Of a DNA stretch of 64,000 nucleotides, positions 1 through 10,274 are shown one piece after another (the stretch's first letter is position 1; the number at the start of each line of letters is the position of its first letter). The translations under genes and the position numbers were made by a program. Below the pieces are notes generated by a model. The model was not told the DNA's origin, did no database searches, and saw only the letters and a program-made list of their open reading frames with translations. The DNA is from Strongylocentrotus purpuratus (lineage: Eukaryota; Echinodermata; Echinoidea; Camarodonta; Strongylocentrotidae), in the NCBI RefSeq assembly GCF_000002235.5, contig NW_022145549.1:1330001-1394000 (forward strand), in the 5' to 3' direction.

Positions 1-64
1 AATGACAACTTCTTTTTTAATTTGATTTTCCATCTTTGTTTTCCCTATCCCTCCACCACTACAG

Positions 65-194
65 ACCTACCCCTCCTCCCATTGCGCCTAAACCGAAGAA
101 GAAGTACAACACGAGTCCAAGTGGTTCCAGCAACCCGCCCTCATCGCCAGATACAACATCACCTGACACTACGCCTGAGATCTCCTTTGATGAC
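65..194 (+). CDS. Coding exon (penultimate) of an unidentified host gene
   Basis: A long pyrimidine tract ending in CACTACAG at 57-64 is a strong 3' splice site, and GAC/GTAAGT at 192-200 is a near-consensus donor. The first base (65) completes a codon begun in the previous exon; after that the frame is open for 43 codons and ends in phase 0. The peptide is proline-, serine- and lysine-rich: it opens PTPPPIAPKPKKKYNTSPSG, holds a PxxPxK stretch that could bind an SH3 domain, and continues with S/T/P repeats (SSPDTTSPDTTPEISFDD). This is low-complexity, probably disordered and probably cytoplasmic sequence. It joins in frame to the exon at 1664. I do not recognise the family, and upstream exons lie outside the window. 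The exon call rests on splice sites, phase match and composition. Confidence 0.72.
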
Positions 195-317
195 GTAAGT
201 AAATTTCTTTGCCCACACCCAGGCGCGGATCTACGGGGGGGGGGTTTAGGGGGTTTAACCCCCCCCCCCCTCCTTGGGCGCCCCCCCCAAAAAAAAAAAA
301 AAAAAAAAGAAAAAAAA

Positions 318-399
318 ACGCACGCTGGAGAGAAACCCTTTCAAGTGCAAATATTGTGAGAAGATATTCAACTCATCTGGTAACTTAACCAAACACATG
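318..399 (+). pseudogene. Broken C2H2 zinc-finger fragment inside the intronic MITE
   Basis: Bases 318-341 encode THAGEKPF, close to the classic TGEKPF linker between C2H2 fingers. After one extra base (342) the frame from 343 reads KCKYCEKIFNSSGNLTKHM, which has the C-x2-C-x3-F-x5-L-x2-H layout of a C2H2 finger. The second zinc-binding histidine is not at the expected place. So one finger with its linker is present, shifted in frame and missing a ligand, and cannot make a working protein. It is immediately preceded by a poly(A) tract and bounded by the MITE ends, so it is best read as a gene scrap picked up by the element and not as an exon of the host gene. Confidence 0.6.
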
Positions 400-548
400 A
401 TAACTCTGGATATAACTGTGTATTTAACTGTTACTTGATTTAAAAAGACGTTATCATGCACTGCTTTTTATGGTCTCCATTGTGTTAATAGATGCCAGGA
501 AAACATCACTTACGGGGTTCAAATAAACACCCCCCAAAAAAATCGGCT

Positions 549-586
549 AGCCGCTTCGCGGCTCGTGGACGATGCTCCGCATCGTC
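549..586. repeat. Two adjacent triloop hairpins in the MITE
   Basis: AGCCGC-TTC-GCGGCT at 549-563 is a perfect 6 bp stem with a three-base loop. Four bases later GACGATGC-TCC-GCATCGTC at 568-586 is a perfect 8 bp stem, again with a three-base loop. On the minus strand the first contains GCGAAGC, the same core found in the satellite arrays at 6.4-8.3 kb and 13.4-14.5 kb. Confidence 0.8.
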
Positions 587-1294
587 ATTATTTTGGTCAA
601 CCCCCCCTTAGCAAAAAGCTAGATCCGCCCCTGACACCTACCTTTAAAAATGACAATATATTATCCTTATTTTGAGTATTAATTGAGAAGAAGCTTAGCT
701 TGTTATATCATATACTTAAAATTGTAATTATAAGTATATACATCGATCTCCTCCGTGTTCATAAAATGTGTGTATGTAAAACTCTTTGAGAACCCATTCT
801 TCGTTGAACTGTGCTATATAATATTATTATTATCATTACTATTAGTAGGTGATCTGCAGCAAATCTGCATATCACCTCTTGATTTCGTCAGAATCTTTGT
901 TCTATGGTTAAAAAAAATTCTTTATTCTTTCTTTTCTGCAACTTTTTGTGTGGTCACATTTTCTTTAAAAAATCACGCACCATTCAATCACTCAATTTTG
1001 CCCCACTAATTCCCCCTGGTCAGGACTAGAAGACCTCTCGCTTTCAGTATGATCACTCAAACGTGACGTCATCTAGGCGACAATTATTGTGAAATCGCAA
1101 TATCAATCATATTTTCTTAACAAGCCTTAACTTAACTTCAGGTCAAGGGTCAATATCCGTTATGTTATATAGTGTCCATGTGTGTATCATAACCTGCTCC
1201 TAAAAGCGCGTCAACATTTGAAAATGCTCAAAATCACTTCCTGATCAATTTAGAGTATATTTCAGGCCAGTTATGCCGCTCAAAAACTTTGAAA

Positions 1295-1560
1295 AACCTA
1301 CCACTAGGCATAAGGAAAGCCTCATAAATTATGTTGCTGTTTTCAAAGTTTTGTTGAAGACGCACTTGTTTTCAGAAGCTTTTGGATAGTTTTGTTTTAT
1401 TGTGTGTCTGTAAAGTAGCAATGTTAGGAGATGTTTGTTTCCATCAAAGTGCAATAGAGCAGCATTTATCAATCGGAGTGCCTCGGCACCCTGGGATGCC
1501 GCAAGACATATCTAAGTATGCCGTGAGAGAAAATGAGCTATATATAGATTTATTTATTTC
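1295..1560 (+). mobile_element. Degraded LINE 3' end (CR1/L2-like RT C-terminus)
   Basis: One frame at 1295-1324 reads NLPLGIRKAS and then hits a stop; a second frame from 1333 reads VAVFKVLLKTHLFSEAFG and stops at 1387-1389. Together they match the common C-terminal pattern of CR1/L2-type reverse transcriptases (LPLxIR..S...FK..LKTHLF), split by a frameshift. The following sequence to about 1560 would be the 3' UTR. This is an old, dead 5'-truncated copy in the intron. Confidence 0.55.
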
Positions 1561-1663
1561 TAATTGAGAATAACGTCAATTTCGTAAAAAAAGAAATAAT
1601 AGAAACCGCTATGTACTTTCATGAGGTGATAACATTTTTCTTGTTGATGTGTTTATTTTGTAG

Positions 1664-1801
1664 ATTGTCATTGAAACGCCCCAGTTGAAACCGTACAAGC
1701 GGATACACGGACCCCAGGGAAGGCGGAAACCGCAGCGCTTCTCAAACCAATCCGAAAGCCGACAATCCGAGCTAACGCTGGAATCCGATCTGTCGCGATG
1801 A
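1664..1801 (+). CDS. Terminal coding exon of the same unidentified host gene
   Basis: It follows the acceptor TTTTGTAG at 1656-1663 and reads in phase 0 directly on from the exon at 65-194, so the junction peptide is ISFDD/IVIETPQLKPYKR. It gives 45 codons and a TGA stop at 1799-1801. The peptide is basic and glutamine/arginine-rich in the middle (IHGPQGRRKPQRFSNQSE) and then serine/glutamate-rich to the end (LTLESDLSR). There is no membrane segment, no domain I recognise and no classic PDZ-binding terminus. Codon use is GC-richer than the surrounding DNA, as expected for a real exon. It is probably the regulatory tail of a signalling or adaptor protein, but that is only a guess from composition. 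Confidence 0.72.
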   Translation: MVIETPQLKPYKRIHGPQGRRKPQRFSNQSESRQSELTLESDLSR

Positions 1802-2763
1802 CGTCGTGGTCACGTGATCTAGTTTTTGTCGTCGCAAACAAAACTTGAATCTATGGAACAAGAACCAAATAGTAACAATTTGCCTTGTGTTGAGCAATTT
1901 ACTTTGAACAGAATTAAAGAAGGTGCGGAATGGTGTCCGGGGTGATTTGTATAAAAACAACGCGTCGGGATGACGTCATAATCATGGTGCTTAGGCTAAT
2001 TCGTGCATTTTTGCCTTGCTGGTGGTTTTGCAACAGTTAGAACTGAAAAAGAGTAAAACTGTAAGAAGATACTTTATATTTTACATTTTTAGTCTTAGAC
2101 GTTTTAGACTAAACTGCATAATGCCTTTGAATTAGAAGCTGCCTTTGCTGTTGCAGAACTGATTTGTATTAATCGGAGATGAATCTTTCAATTACTGCCT
2201 TGAAATTTGTCTGATTAGTCTGATTACACTCTGGCTTTCCAAATGCAACGTGATATGTCACTGTTCCAAAGATTTTAGAGACATACTGTTCATTATATTA
2301 GTTCAATGGCTGGGTCATATCCACACATTTTACTATAACGCTGGCTATTATTCCAGAACGCACATTTCGATCGCACGAGTAACGTCACTCTGCATGGTGT
2401 CCAGTCGTTTCTCACAGCGAAACTGAACAGTGCTTTCCTCCAGATTGTACATAGTGTACTTCAGAAGCAGGTTCGGGTACCAGGCTACCCGGTAGGACGA
2501 TTGCATGCCAAATTCTTTGTCAATTACACGTCACATGATGTGTTGATCTCAATTATTTGAATGCGTTTCGCCAAACTGTTCACATTTTGACAAAGCGACA
2601 GTTAAGGAGATTCAAATCGGGCACACCTGTCTTACATTGGTGATAAGAATTTAAAAAAAAAATATTTGTCAAGAATTTATATGGTGAAAAACTAACTAGA
2701 ATGAAGTTAGAATACCGCATGTACAGATAGAATACGTACACTTTGATGTAAGAATTCAATAAA
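1802..2763 (+). promoter_or_regulatory. Probable 3' UTR with candidate poly(A) signals
   Basis: The sequence after the stop has no further open frame. A variant signal ATTAAA is at 1913-1918 and the first canonical AATAAA is at 2758-2763; either could end the transcript. A perfect CRE-like palindrome TGACGTCA lies at 1971-1978. The UTR limits are inferred. Confidence 0.35.
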
Positions 2764-2879
2764 TGTTGGGAATTTTTGTTTGTACATTGGTAGCCAGAAA
2801 ATATGACAAATAATTTAGTGCAATTTGTCATGGCTAACCTTCAACAACATAAGACAACATAAGCGCCTCAGCGTTTTTT

Positions 2880-3240
2880 TTAGGAACCCGATGAAGCCCA
2901 ACCGACTGAGGTAAACCGATGATGGAAATCCGGTGGGTGCGAACCGGTGAAGGCAAATCGATAAAGGCAAGGTGATTTAGGCAAACCGATGCCATGGATG
3001 CAAACCGATGTAGGACATACATTGGATGCAAACCGATTAAGGAAAACCGATGGATACGGCCCGCTGAACGAAACCGACGAGTGCAAGCTGATGTAGACAA
3101 ACCACCAGGCAAACCGAAGGAAGAAAACCGATTAAGGAAATTTATAGGACGCAACCAGACGAAAGCAAACCAATGGAAGTTAAACTATATATGAAGGAAA
3201 CCGATGGAAACAAACCGATGAATGTAAACCGATGAAGTTC
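2880..3240. repeat. Degenerate ~15 bp minisatellite
   Basis: About 22 diverged copies of a unit close to GCAAACCGATGNAGG are strung head to tail. The short reading frames on both strands here come from the repeat and not from genes. Copies near the right end are the cleanest. Confidence 0.8.
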
Positions 3241-4389
3241 GAAATGTAATAACATTCATAATTATATCGTTATTAACAACGAGGGCAATCCAACATTTAT
3301 AATTATATGTCGTTCCTTTGTATGAAAGCAAGAAAATAAGAGAAACAGAATAAATGGTAAAAGTTTAAAATAGTTTTGGACCAATAATACGAAAGTTATG
3401 ATTGTTTGGACTTTCTGTTAAAGGTATACTCATAACTACTGTTGGCTATATTATGAAATAACAAGAACACCAAACCCATGGAAAGAACAACTCATGGGTA
3501 ATTTCAATGCACTTTTATAGCAAGGAAATCATGTTCGGGTTGCGTAATACGTCATGTTAATATTCGCACAATTCAATTTGTGATTTAAAAGGCCATAATA
3601 ATTGTATTACTTTTAACATTTTCGAAGGTCTTTGCTCTCGTTATATATATATATATATATATGCATCAAATATTTTTTGAATTTAGGATATACCTTTCAT
3701 ACAACAATTATTTATCTAAAAATTATATTGCAGAAGATATTGATTATTGTTTAAGCAGCTTGCAAACTGTTTGCTTTAAATTGTATCTACAGTGCGTATA
3801 AAAAAAGTATACCCCACTTTGGTAGCTTATTATTAAAAATTAATAATCAATGTTGCCTTGAAATCTTTTTGATGGTAAAGAATAATTTGTGTTCTGTATA
3901 AACTTATACCATATTCATACGGATGACTGAGCACTAGGTTCTTTAAAAAGTGCCGTCAAAATCTTGTACCAAGCTTTGGCTAATGAACCGCACGTTGGTC
4001 AGGTAATATATTTATGTTACCGAGGTCTTAAATTCTTTTAAACGTTAAATTCTGTTTAATGCCTCCGCCCTTCGTTGTTTAAAGTGATCCAATGTATCTA
4101 AGCTTTCACAGGACCTCAAACCACATGATAACCTTTTTTTAATAATTAATAATATTAAGGCGCAAGTAAGCAAGGGGAAATAAAATAATGCGATTGTTGA
4201 CTTGCTGTCCCTTATCACGAGAGGGCAGTGTTCATGAAACTGTTTGTGGTCGAACAGACAATCGAGTTCAAGCTTTTCATTTCTTTTTAATTTTTGTACC
4301 TTTATTTATTTTACTAATTTTAATTTAATACGTATAGCTACGGATTGCTTGTCATGGATTGGATAAATTCGCTTTTCTGTTTACTGCTT
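3241..4389. other. AT-rich DNA, possible lone transposon end
   Basis: A (TA)n run is at 3641-3661. At 3788 a TA is followed by CAGTGCGTATAAAAAAAGTA, which resembles the outer end of a Tc1/mariner-type element, but I found no matching second end. Nothing else is recognisable. Confidence 0.4.
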
Positions 4390-4505
4390 ACTATCATGAT
4401 GAAAATAACTATGATAATGATGTTGATGATGATGTTGATGAGGAAGATGATGGTGGTGATGATGATGACGATGATGATGACGACGATGATGGTGATGATA
4501 ATGAG
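4390..4505. repeat. (GAT)n-type trinucleotide repeat
   Basis: Imperfect ATG/GAT triplets run for about 110 bp and give the poly-Met and poly-Asp frames seen here. Not a gene. Confidence 0.9.
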
Positions 4506-5340
4506 TATTTACATGTATATATACAATTATATAAAAGTTGTACAATTTATGAAGGTTATATTTAGTAAAGTAACGAAAAAGTTCTGTACATTAGGTTAAA
4601 CTATGTCAGCATGAGAGTTTGCTTTTCTTTCTATTTTTAATTTTTTGAATTTTGCCTTCAAATGATTGATTCTAATGAAGTTTTTATCAATGATTTGTTT
4701 CGTATGTGAAATGTGATTTTGTTAATACATTCTAACAATTTATTTCAATAAATACACATTAAATTTAATCGATTTAATAATATTACTATTCTATTTTGGT
4801 TTGCTGGTCCATATCTGTTTTCTTTGTGTTTTCTTCATTTGTAATGACATACGGCCGCTAAGTCAGCACCTATCTTAATATTTTGATAATGAAATAAAGA
4901 TTTACAAGATATGATGATAATGCTTTCTTTCGTTCCTTAAAGTTCTTTTTATTTTCATTATGCTTTACTTCTTATTCTTCTTCTTTCTCTTCTTTCTCCT
5001 TCTCCTTTTCCATTTTCTCTTTGTTCTTCTTCTGCAGTCGAATGAAACGGAAGAGTTAATGACCTAATTGTAAATCTGTCGAAGGCGAAAACAGATTTAA
5101 GAATGATAAGAAGGAGATCAACTCGGCTAGAAGTGGGGTAAAATAATTCTAAATATTTTCGACGGAATTCTCAATGAATAGATGTTTGAACATTAACTTG
5201 AATTTGACTGTAGATGGCGCTTGACAGTTATTCTCATAGCTCTGGCATTTACAAAAAGAAATCACATTCACGACACGCATGTTGCTGGACATATTTTGTT
5301 TTCTCTCTCTTATTTCATTAATCAAAACCTATATATCATT

Positions 5341-5392
5341 TTGATGATGATGATGAGTATTATTATTACTATCATCATCATCATCATTATTG

Positions 5393-5430
<38 letters not shown>

Positions 5431-5557
5431 ATTATTATTATTATTATTATCATTATTATCATTATTATTATTACTATTATTATTATTATCATTATTATTA
5501 TTATTATTAATATTCCCTTCTCTTCCTCTCTCACCACTGTTTTTTTTTTCGTCGCCC

Positions 5558-5643
<86 letters not shown>

Positions 5644-5650
5644 TCTCTTT
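5341..5650. repeat. Compound microsatellite (ATT)n then (CT)n
   Basis: An imperfect ATT/ATC triplet tract (5341-5511) is followed by unrelated sequence and then an almost pure CT tract (5562-5650). All six-frame openings here are low-complexity artefacts. Confidence 0.92.
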
Positions 5651-6160
5651 CTCACACACATACGACTTTAACTTGAAGTCCTGCCTAGGAGTCATGATAG
5701 ATCATCAATATTACATAAGGAGTGCATTGACTCTTACATGAGTCAATAGAGTTAATAAGGTAGATTAAATGATTTAATTAGTTGGATTAAAAAGATTTCC
5801 GCCCCTGTATACGTAATGAAGTTTTAATGAAAGGTAGAAACAACTCTCTTAGATTTAGTATTTACAGGTATCGGGGCACATTTCGAATGTGGATGGGGCC
5901 GTGGGGTCGTTTGAATTTATTACACTTTTGCCTATAGTATAAGGCTAAATAAAGTTTTTCTTACCTCTTTTCATTTAACGATTATGACAATATGGTTTAT
6001 TCTTGATACAGAAAGTTTATATCTACCCATACGTTTATTGATCAATCTCTATGACTGTTTAGATTGATCAATCAAGTTCTTAGAAGATATAAACCGAATC
6101 TATCAAAAATAACCATATGCTCATATTCACTTCAAGAAGAGGTAAGAACAAAATTATTCG
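5651..6160. other. No gene seen; small inverted repeat
   Basis: AT-rich sequence. About 5995-6115 forms a loose inverted repeat (AATATGGTTTATTCTTGATA opposite TATCAAAAATAACCATATGC, with matching inner arms), which may be a decayed fold-back element. Confidence 0.4.
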
Positions 6161-6369
6161 ATCTTTATGGGCAACACCCCCCCCCCCCTCCCACTTAGAG
6201 GTCGGAATGACCGCATGCGTGTTGCCAAAATGTTCGGTAAAGGGCAGGCGCGGATCCAGGATTTCTTAGGGGGGCCCAAATTTGAAATTATGCGAGCTAA
6301 ATATTGGTACGTAATGGTGACCAACAATGACGTAATGCGCGGGGGGGGGGGGGTCGATGCAGGGAGGGG

Positions 6370-8290
6370 CGAGTTTCCCCCTCCCTCCTCCGCGAACGCG
6401 GAAGTTTTGAAGTTTCATTAAATTATTAGAGAAATAAGACGATTCGTTGCACCGTTCTCAAAAATAATTCTCGTCTGAATTAGGTTTTTCCCTTCCCGCG
6501 CGAAGCGCGGAAAATTTTACGATTTATTAAATTATTACGATTCTTTGGAGAGTTCTCGACTCTTAATCCTCGTCTGAATTCAGGTTCCCTCCTCCCGCGC
6601 TTCGCGCGGAAGCTTTTTAAGTTTCCTTTAATCATTAGAGAAAGAAGACGATTCGTTGTACCGTTTTCGACTCTAATCCTCGCCTGAAATCTGTATCCCC
6701 CTTCCGCGCGAAGCGTGGAAGCTTTTATGATTCATTGAATCAGAGAAAGAAGACGATTCTTTATACCGTTCTCGAAAATAATCCTCGTCGCAATTTAGTT
6801 CCCCCTACATCACGCGCGAATCATTCGAAAGGAGACGATTCGTTGTACAGTTCTCGACTCTTAATCCTCGTCTGAATTCAGTTCCCCTCTCCCGCGCTAA
6901 GCGCGGAAGCTTTTACGTTTCATTAAATCGTTCGAAAGAAGACGATTCTTTGGAAAGCTCTCGACTCTTAATCCTCGTCTGAATTCAGGTCCCCCCCCCC
7001 CCTCTCGCGCGAAGCGCGAAAGCTTTTACGTTTCATTAAATCATTAGAGAAAGAAGACGATTCGTTGTACCGTTCTCGACTCTTAATCCTCGTCTGAATT
7101 CAGTCCCTCCCCCCCCCCCTCCCGCGCGAAGCGCGGAAGCTTTTACGTTTCATTAAATCATTCGAAAGAAGACGATTCGTTGTACAGTTCTCGACTCTTA
7201 ATCCTCGTCCAAATTCAGGTCCCCCCCCCCTTCCCGCGCGAAGCGCGGAAGTTTTTAATTTTCATTAAATCATTAGAGAAAGAAGACGATTCGTTGTACC
7301 GTTCTCGAAAAATAATCCTCGTCAGAATATAGTTTCCCCTCCATCCCGCGCGAAGCGCGGAAGCTTTTACGTTTCATTAATTTATTAAAGATTCGTATTA
7401 CCGTTCTCGCCTCTGAATCCTCGTCTGAATTCATTCCCCCCCCCCTCCCGCGCGAAGCGCGGAAGCCTTTACGTTTCATTAAAGCATTCGAAAGAAGACG
7501 ATCCGTTTTACAGTTCTCGACTCTTAATCATCGTCCGAATTCAGGTCCCCCCCCCCCCCTTCCCGCGCGAAGCGCGGAAGCTTTTATGTTTCATAAGATT
7601 ATGAGAGAAAGAAGACGATTGGCTGTACAGTTCTCGACTCTTAATCCTCGTCTGAATTCAGTTCCCCCCATCCCGCGCTAAGCGCGGAAGCTTTTACGTT
7701 TCATTAAATCATTCGAAAGAAGACGATTCGTTGTACAGTTCTCGACTCTTAATCATCGTCCGAATTCAGGTCCCCCTCCCCCCTCCCCCCTTCCCGTGCA
7801 AAGCGCGGAAGCTTTTAGATTTCATAATGTTATGAGAGAAAGAAGACGATTGGCTGTACAGTTCTCGACTCTAAATCCTCGTCTGAATTCAGGTTACCCC
7901 CTGCCGCGCGAAGCGCGGAAGTTTTTAATTTTCATTAACTCATTAGAGAAAGAAGACGATTGGTTGTACCGTTCACGAAAAATAATCCTCGTCGGAATAT
8001 AGTTTCCCCTCCATCCCGCGCAAAGCGCGGAGGCTTTTACGTTTCATTAAATCATTAAAGATTCGTATTACCGTTCTCGCCTCTGAATCCTCGTCTGAAT
8101 TCAGGTTCCCAACTCTTGCGCTTCGCGCTGAAGCTTTGACGTTTCACAAGATTATGAGAGAAAGAAGACGATTCGCTGTACCGTTCTCGATTCTTAATCC
8201 TTGTCTGAATTCAGTTCCCCCCCCCCCTCCCCTCCTGAGCGAAGCTTTAAATTATTAGAGAAAGAAGACGATGCGTTGTACCGTTGTCTA
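6370..8290. repeat. Tandem array of ~110 bp monomers with a GCGAAGC hairpin (array 1)
   Basis: About 18 monomers run head to tail. A typical one has a C-run, then CCGCGCGAAGCGCGG, AAGCTTTTACGTTTCATTAA, a GAAAGAAGACGATTCGTTGT segment, a CTCGACTCTTAATCCTCGTC segment and GAATTCAG. Perfect palindromes CCGCGC-GAA-GCGCGG lie at 6496, 7122, 7234, 7346, 7448, 7563 and 7904 (first bases), and one with a TTC loop at 6595. Others differ by a base or two, several in loop or paired positions, for example CTAAG for CGAAG at about 6892 and 7670. Spacing between neighbouring hairpins is about 102-115 bp. Short reading frames here are repeat artefacts. Confidence 0.9.
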
Positions 8291-8399
8291 TACTCTTAAT
8301 CCTTTTTTAAATGTGTTCTTTGTCTGCTCTTTTTTCTTCCTACGTCCTCTTCCGATTTGGGGGGACCGCCCCCCCCCCCCCCCCTGGCTACGCGCCTGC

Positions 8400-8645
8400 G
8401 GTCAGATAAACACATTTTGATACCTTGTCCGACCCCGCAAGCATTTAGGGGCCAGCCTTAGGGCCCCTGGTGGGTTCCAGGGGGCGAAGCCCCCCCCCCC
8501 CAAATCAGGGGTTTTAGGCATTAAATTACCGTCAGATGAGCATCTAAGGGCCCGCCGTAGGGTCCTAGGTGGAATCCAGGGGCAGAGCCCCCGGGAGCTT
8601 AGGGGTTCTAGGCATTTAATCACGGTCAGATGAGCATAATATGCC
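8400..8645. repeat. Two-plus copies of a ~115-125 bp repeat with hairpins
   Basis: GGTCAGATAAACAC, then GTCAGATGAGCATC, then GGTCAGATGAGCAT mark the starts of successive units. Each unit holds a GC hairpin: GGGGGC-GAA-GCCCCC at 8480-8494 and GGGGC-AGA-GCCCC at 8579-8591. It is a different monomer from the larger array but uses the same stem-triloop design. Confidence 0.75.
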
Positions 8646-9190
8646 TTATTAATTTTTAACAATGGCAGTTAACTATTGTTTCTTTCTTGCTCTCATTCTA
8701 TTTTATTTCTCTTCAATATACTTTTTCAAAAAAGTGGGGGGGGGGGGAGGGAGCTCGAGGCTCCCGATCCCCGCCCCACCTCGGGCCTGACATGTAGGAA
8801 TCTCAAGAATCATATTTCTTGCCTGGCTGTAAATTTAGTAATTTTTTGTCATTCTCCAACAAACACATACAAACGTATTTACTCAAAAGTGAGGAAAAAT
8901 CTCGGAATTATGTCATTTCTTTCCCTTTCCTTCCTTCTCTCTTATTTTTTTTTATTGGGGGGGGGGGGGTCAACAGCCTGGGAGGCAAGGCCCTTTCGAC
9001 CCCCCCCCCCCCCCCGATCTCCTTCTTCCCCCTTTTCTTTTTTTCTTTCTCTTCTTTCTTTCCCTTCTCTCCTCTTTCCCTTTCCCTTCTTTTCCTTTCT
9101 TCTCTCTCTCTTTTTTTTTTTTTTTTTTTTTTTGCGGGGGGGGGGGGGGCCAAGGCCCGCTCGCCCCCCCCCCCCCTGGATCCGCGCCTG

Positions 9191-9535
9191 GTAAAGGGGT
9201 ACTTTTCGTGCGACAAAGTCCGGCCCGAGAATTGTCAAAAAAAGGGTGTATTTGACTTTTCACCCGGAGATTTCTTTAAAAAGGGGGTGTTTTTTCTTTT
9301 TTTTTCTCTCATCTCTTTGGACTCCTGAGAAATTATTCCGAATTTAGGGGGTTACATAGAGCATTTTTCCTGATTTAGGGGGGTCTCCAAGGCAGGAAAA
9401 GCTCGCGAAAAGCCCGCGAAAGGGGGGTTCGAAAATGTTGGCAGTCCTCAGATAGGGGGTGCTTTCAAAAAGAGGGAACAAGCATGTGCGTACCCTAAAT
9501 AACACTGAGTGGGGGGGGGGGGGGGTGGGGGCAAC
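9191..9535 (+). repeat. Dispersed repeat that hosted the 2.9 kb element (right part)
   Basis: The first bases GTAAAGGGGTACTTTTC, then CAAAGTCCGG, and later CATGTGCGTACCCTA, AATAACACT and a G-run, recur in the same order at 37310-37475. So the 2.9 kb element landed in a copy of an older repeat, and the 37.3 kb copy shows the uninterrupted site. The left part of the host repeat is probably 6165-6244, less certain. Confidence 0.6.
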
Positions 9536-10274
9536 AGCGTATTTTACGGGCATCGGCCATGGTATAGTGTATATTAGAATGAGTGCAACCATTGCGGGGC
9601 ACTGGCTTCATTGGGGATGGGCACCTGTCTCGCTCATTACATGAAATGTTGGTTTATATACAAGGACTCAGATTAGGGGAATAGTGTTGCCCTTATTTTG
9701 CCATTCATATAACGACCTTTTCTTTCTTTAAAAAATATTCTTCCTCCCCCTCTCTGTCGTTCTGTCGTTACGACACTGATTATCGACAAGTAAAGAAAAA
9801 GGGGGTCCTCGGATTTTCAAATTACTAATAAAGGCTCCTGTCTTCACTACTGAATTCGCAATAAATTCGGGAACAATCCTCCCCCATCTATCAAATTATC
9901 CGGACAATAGAAAAGTTAAATATAAACATTTGCAGTTGTCCATGATTTGTTAAATGAGCCGACAAAATTAGATTTAATACAGAAAGGAGAGTATCGAAAT
10001 AAAATCAGACATTTATCATCCTACATACGTTTAGCCTTTGACAAAACAATTTGAATGCAGTTGGACTTTTTTGGTTTTTTTCTTGGGGGGGGGGGGTACA
10101 GATTTGCCAATTTCCAATAACAGATAGGGGAAAGATGGTTCTTCAAAAAAAAAGCCGAAAAGAACAGCAATGCAACGTTCAAATTCTTGGTAAACCCAAA
10201 ACGTGCAATATACAATTCTTTTTTGAGAATAACTCTTTGATAATAAAGTAAACCGTGTACTAGAATTCGGTCAT
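9536..10274. other. No gene seen
   Basis: Unassigned sequence with one G-run at 10086-10096 and scattered short frames of no recognisable content. Confidence 0.5.

Larger units (their letters stand above)
220..633. mobile_element. MITE with 5 bp target duplication, carrying captured sequence
   Basis: The left end reads CAGGCGCGGATCTA and the right end TAGATCCGCCCCTG, an imperfect terminal inverted repeat of about 14 bp. The five bases ACACC stand directly before the left end (215-219) and directly after the right end (634-638), which looks like a 5 bp target-site duplication. Inside are long G and C runs, a poly(A) tract (291-317), a zinc-finger gene fragment and two triloop hairpins. Its right end is clearly related to the left end of the 14913-15103 MITE: both read CAGGGGCGGATCTAG followed by CTTTTTGC when viewed inward. 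The superfamily is uncertain; hAT-type elements normally make 8 bp duplications, so the 5 bp one may reflect another superfamily or chance. Confidence 0.7.
195..1663 (+). other. Phase-0 intron of the host gene, invaded by mobile elements
   Basis: The intron runs from the GTAAGT donor at 195 to TTTATTTTGTAG at 1652-1663. About 25 bases into it sits a 414 bp MITE (220-633), and further on a degraded LINE 3' end (about 1295-1560). Between 640 and 1290 I see only AT-rich sequence with one perfect CRE-like palindrome TGACGTCA at 1064-1071. The MITE lies close to the donor, so its poly(C)/poly(G) tracts and hairpins would be part of the nascent transcript. Confidence 0.65.
6245..9190. mobile_element. 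2.9 kb hAT-like non-autonomous element carrying a satellite array
   Basis: The ends are a perfect 16 bp inverted repeat, CAGGCGCGGATCCAGG at 6245-6260 and its complement at 9175-9190. They are flanked by a perfect 8 bp direct repeat GTAAAGGG (6237-6244 and 9191-9198). An 8 bp target duplication with CAGG... ends is typical of hAT-type transposons. No transposase frame exists inside. The cargo is an ~18-copy tandem array (6370-8290), a second short tandem repeat (8400-8640), long G and C runs and a CT-rich tract (9000-9135). An inner GGCTACGCGCCTG at 8387-8399 resembles an end of the same type and hints at nested insertion. Confidence 0.85.

Noticed and set aside
3788-3815. Complete Tc1/mariner element
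   Set aside because: Only one end-like sequence was found; no inverted partner within the next several kb.
4345-4599. Poly-Met and poly-Asp reading frames
   Set aside because: They are translations of an imperfect GAT/ATG triplet repeat.
5221-5676. 151-codon frame rich in Ile and Leu/Ser
   Set aside because: It spans (ATT)n and (CT)n microsatellites; low complexity on both strands.
6370-8290. CRISPR array
   Set aside because: Repeats are ~110 bp near-identical monomers with no short repeats separated by unique spacers, and the host is an animal.
8676-9328. Overlapping frames of about 100-172 codons on both strands
   Set aside because: They run through G, C and CT tracts of the 2.9 kb element and show no protein-like composition.
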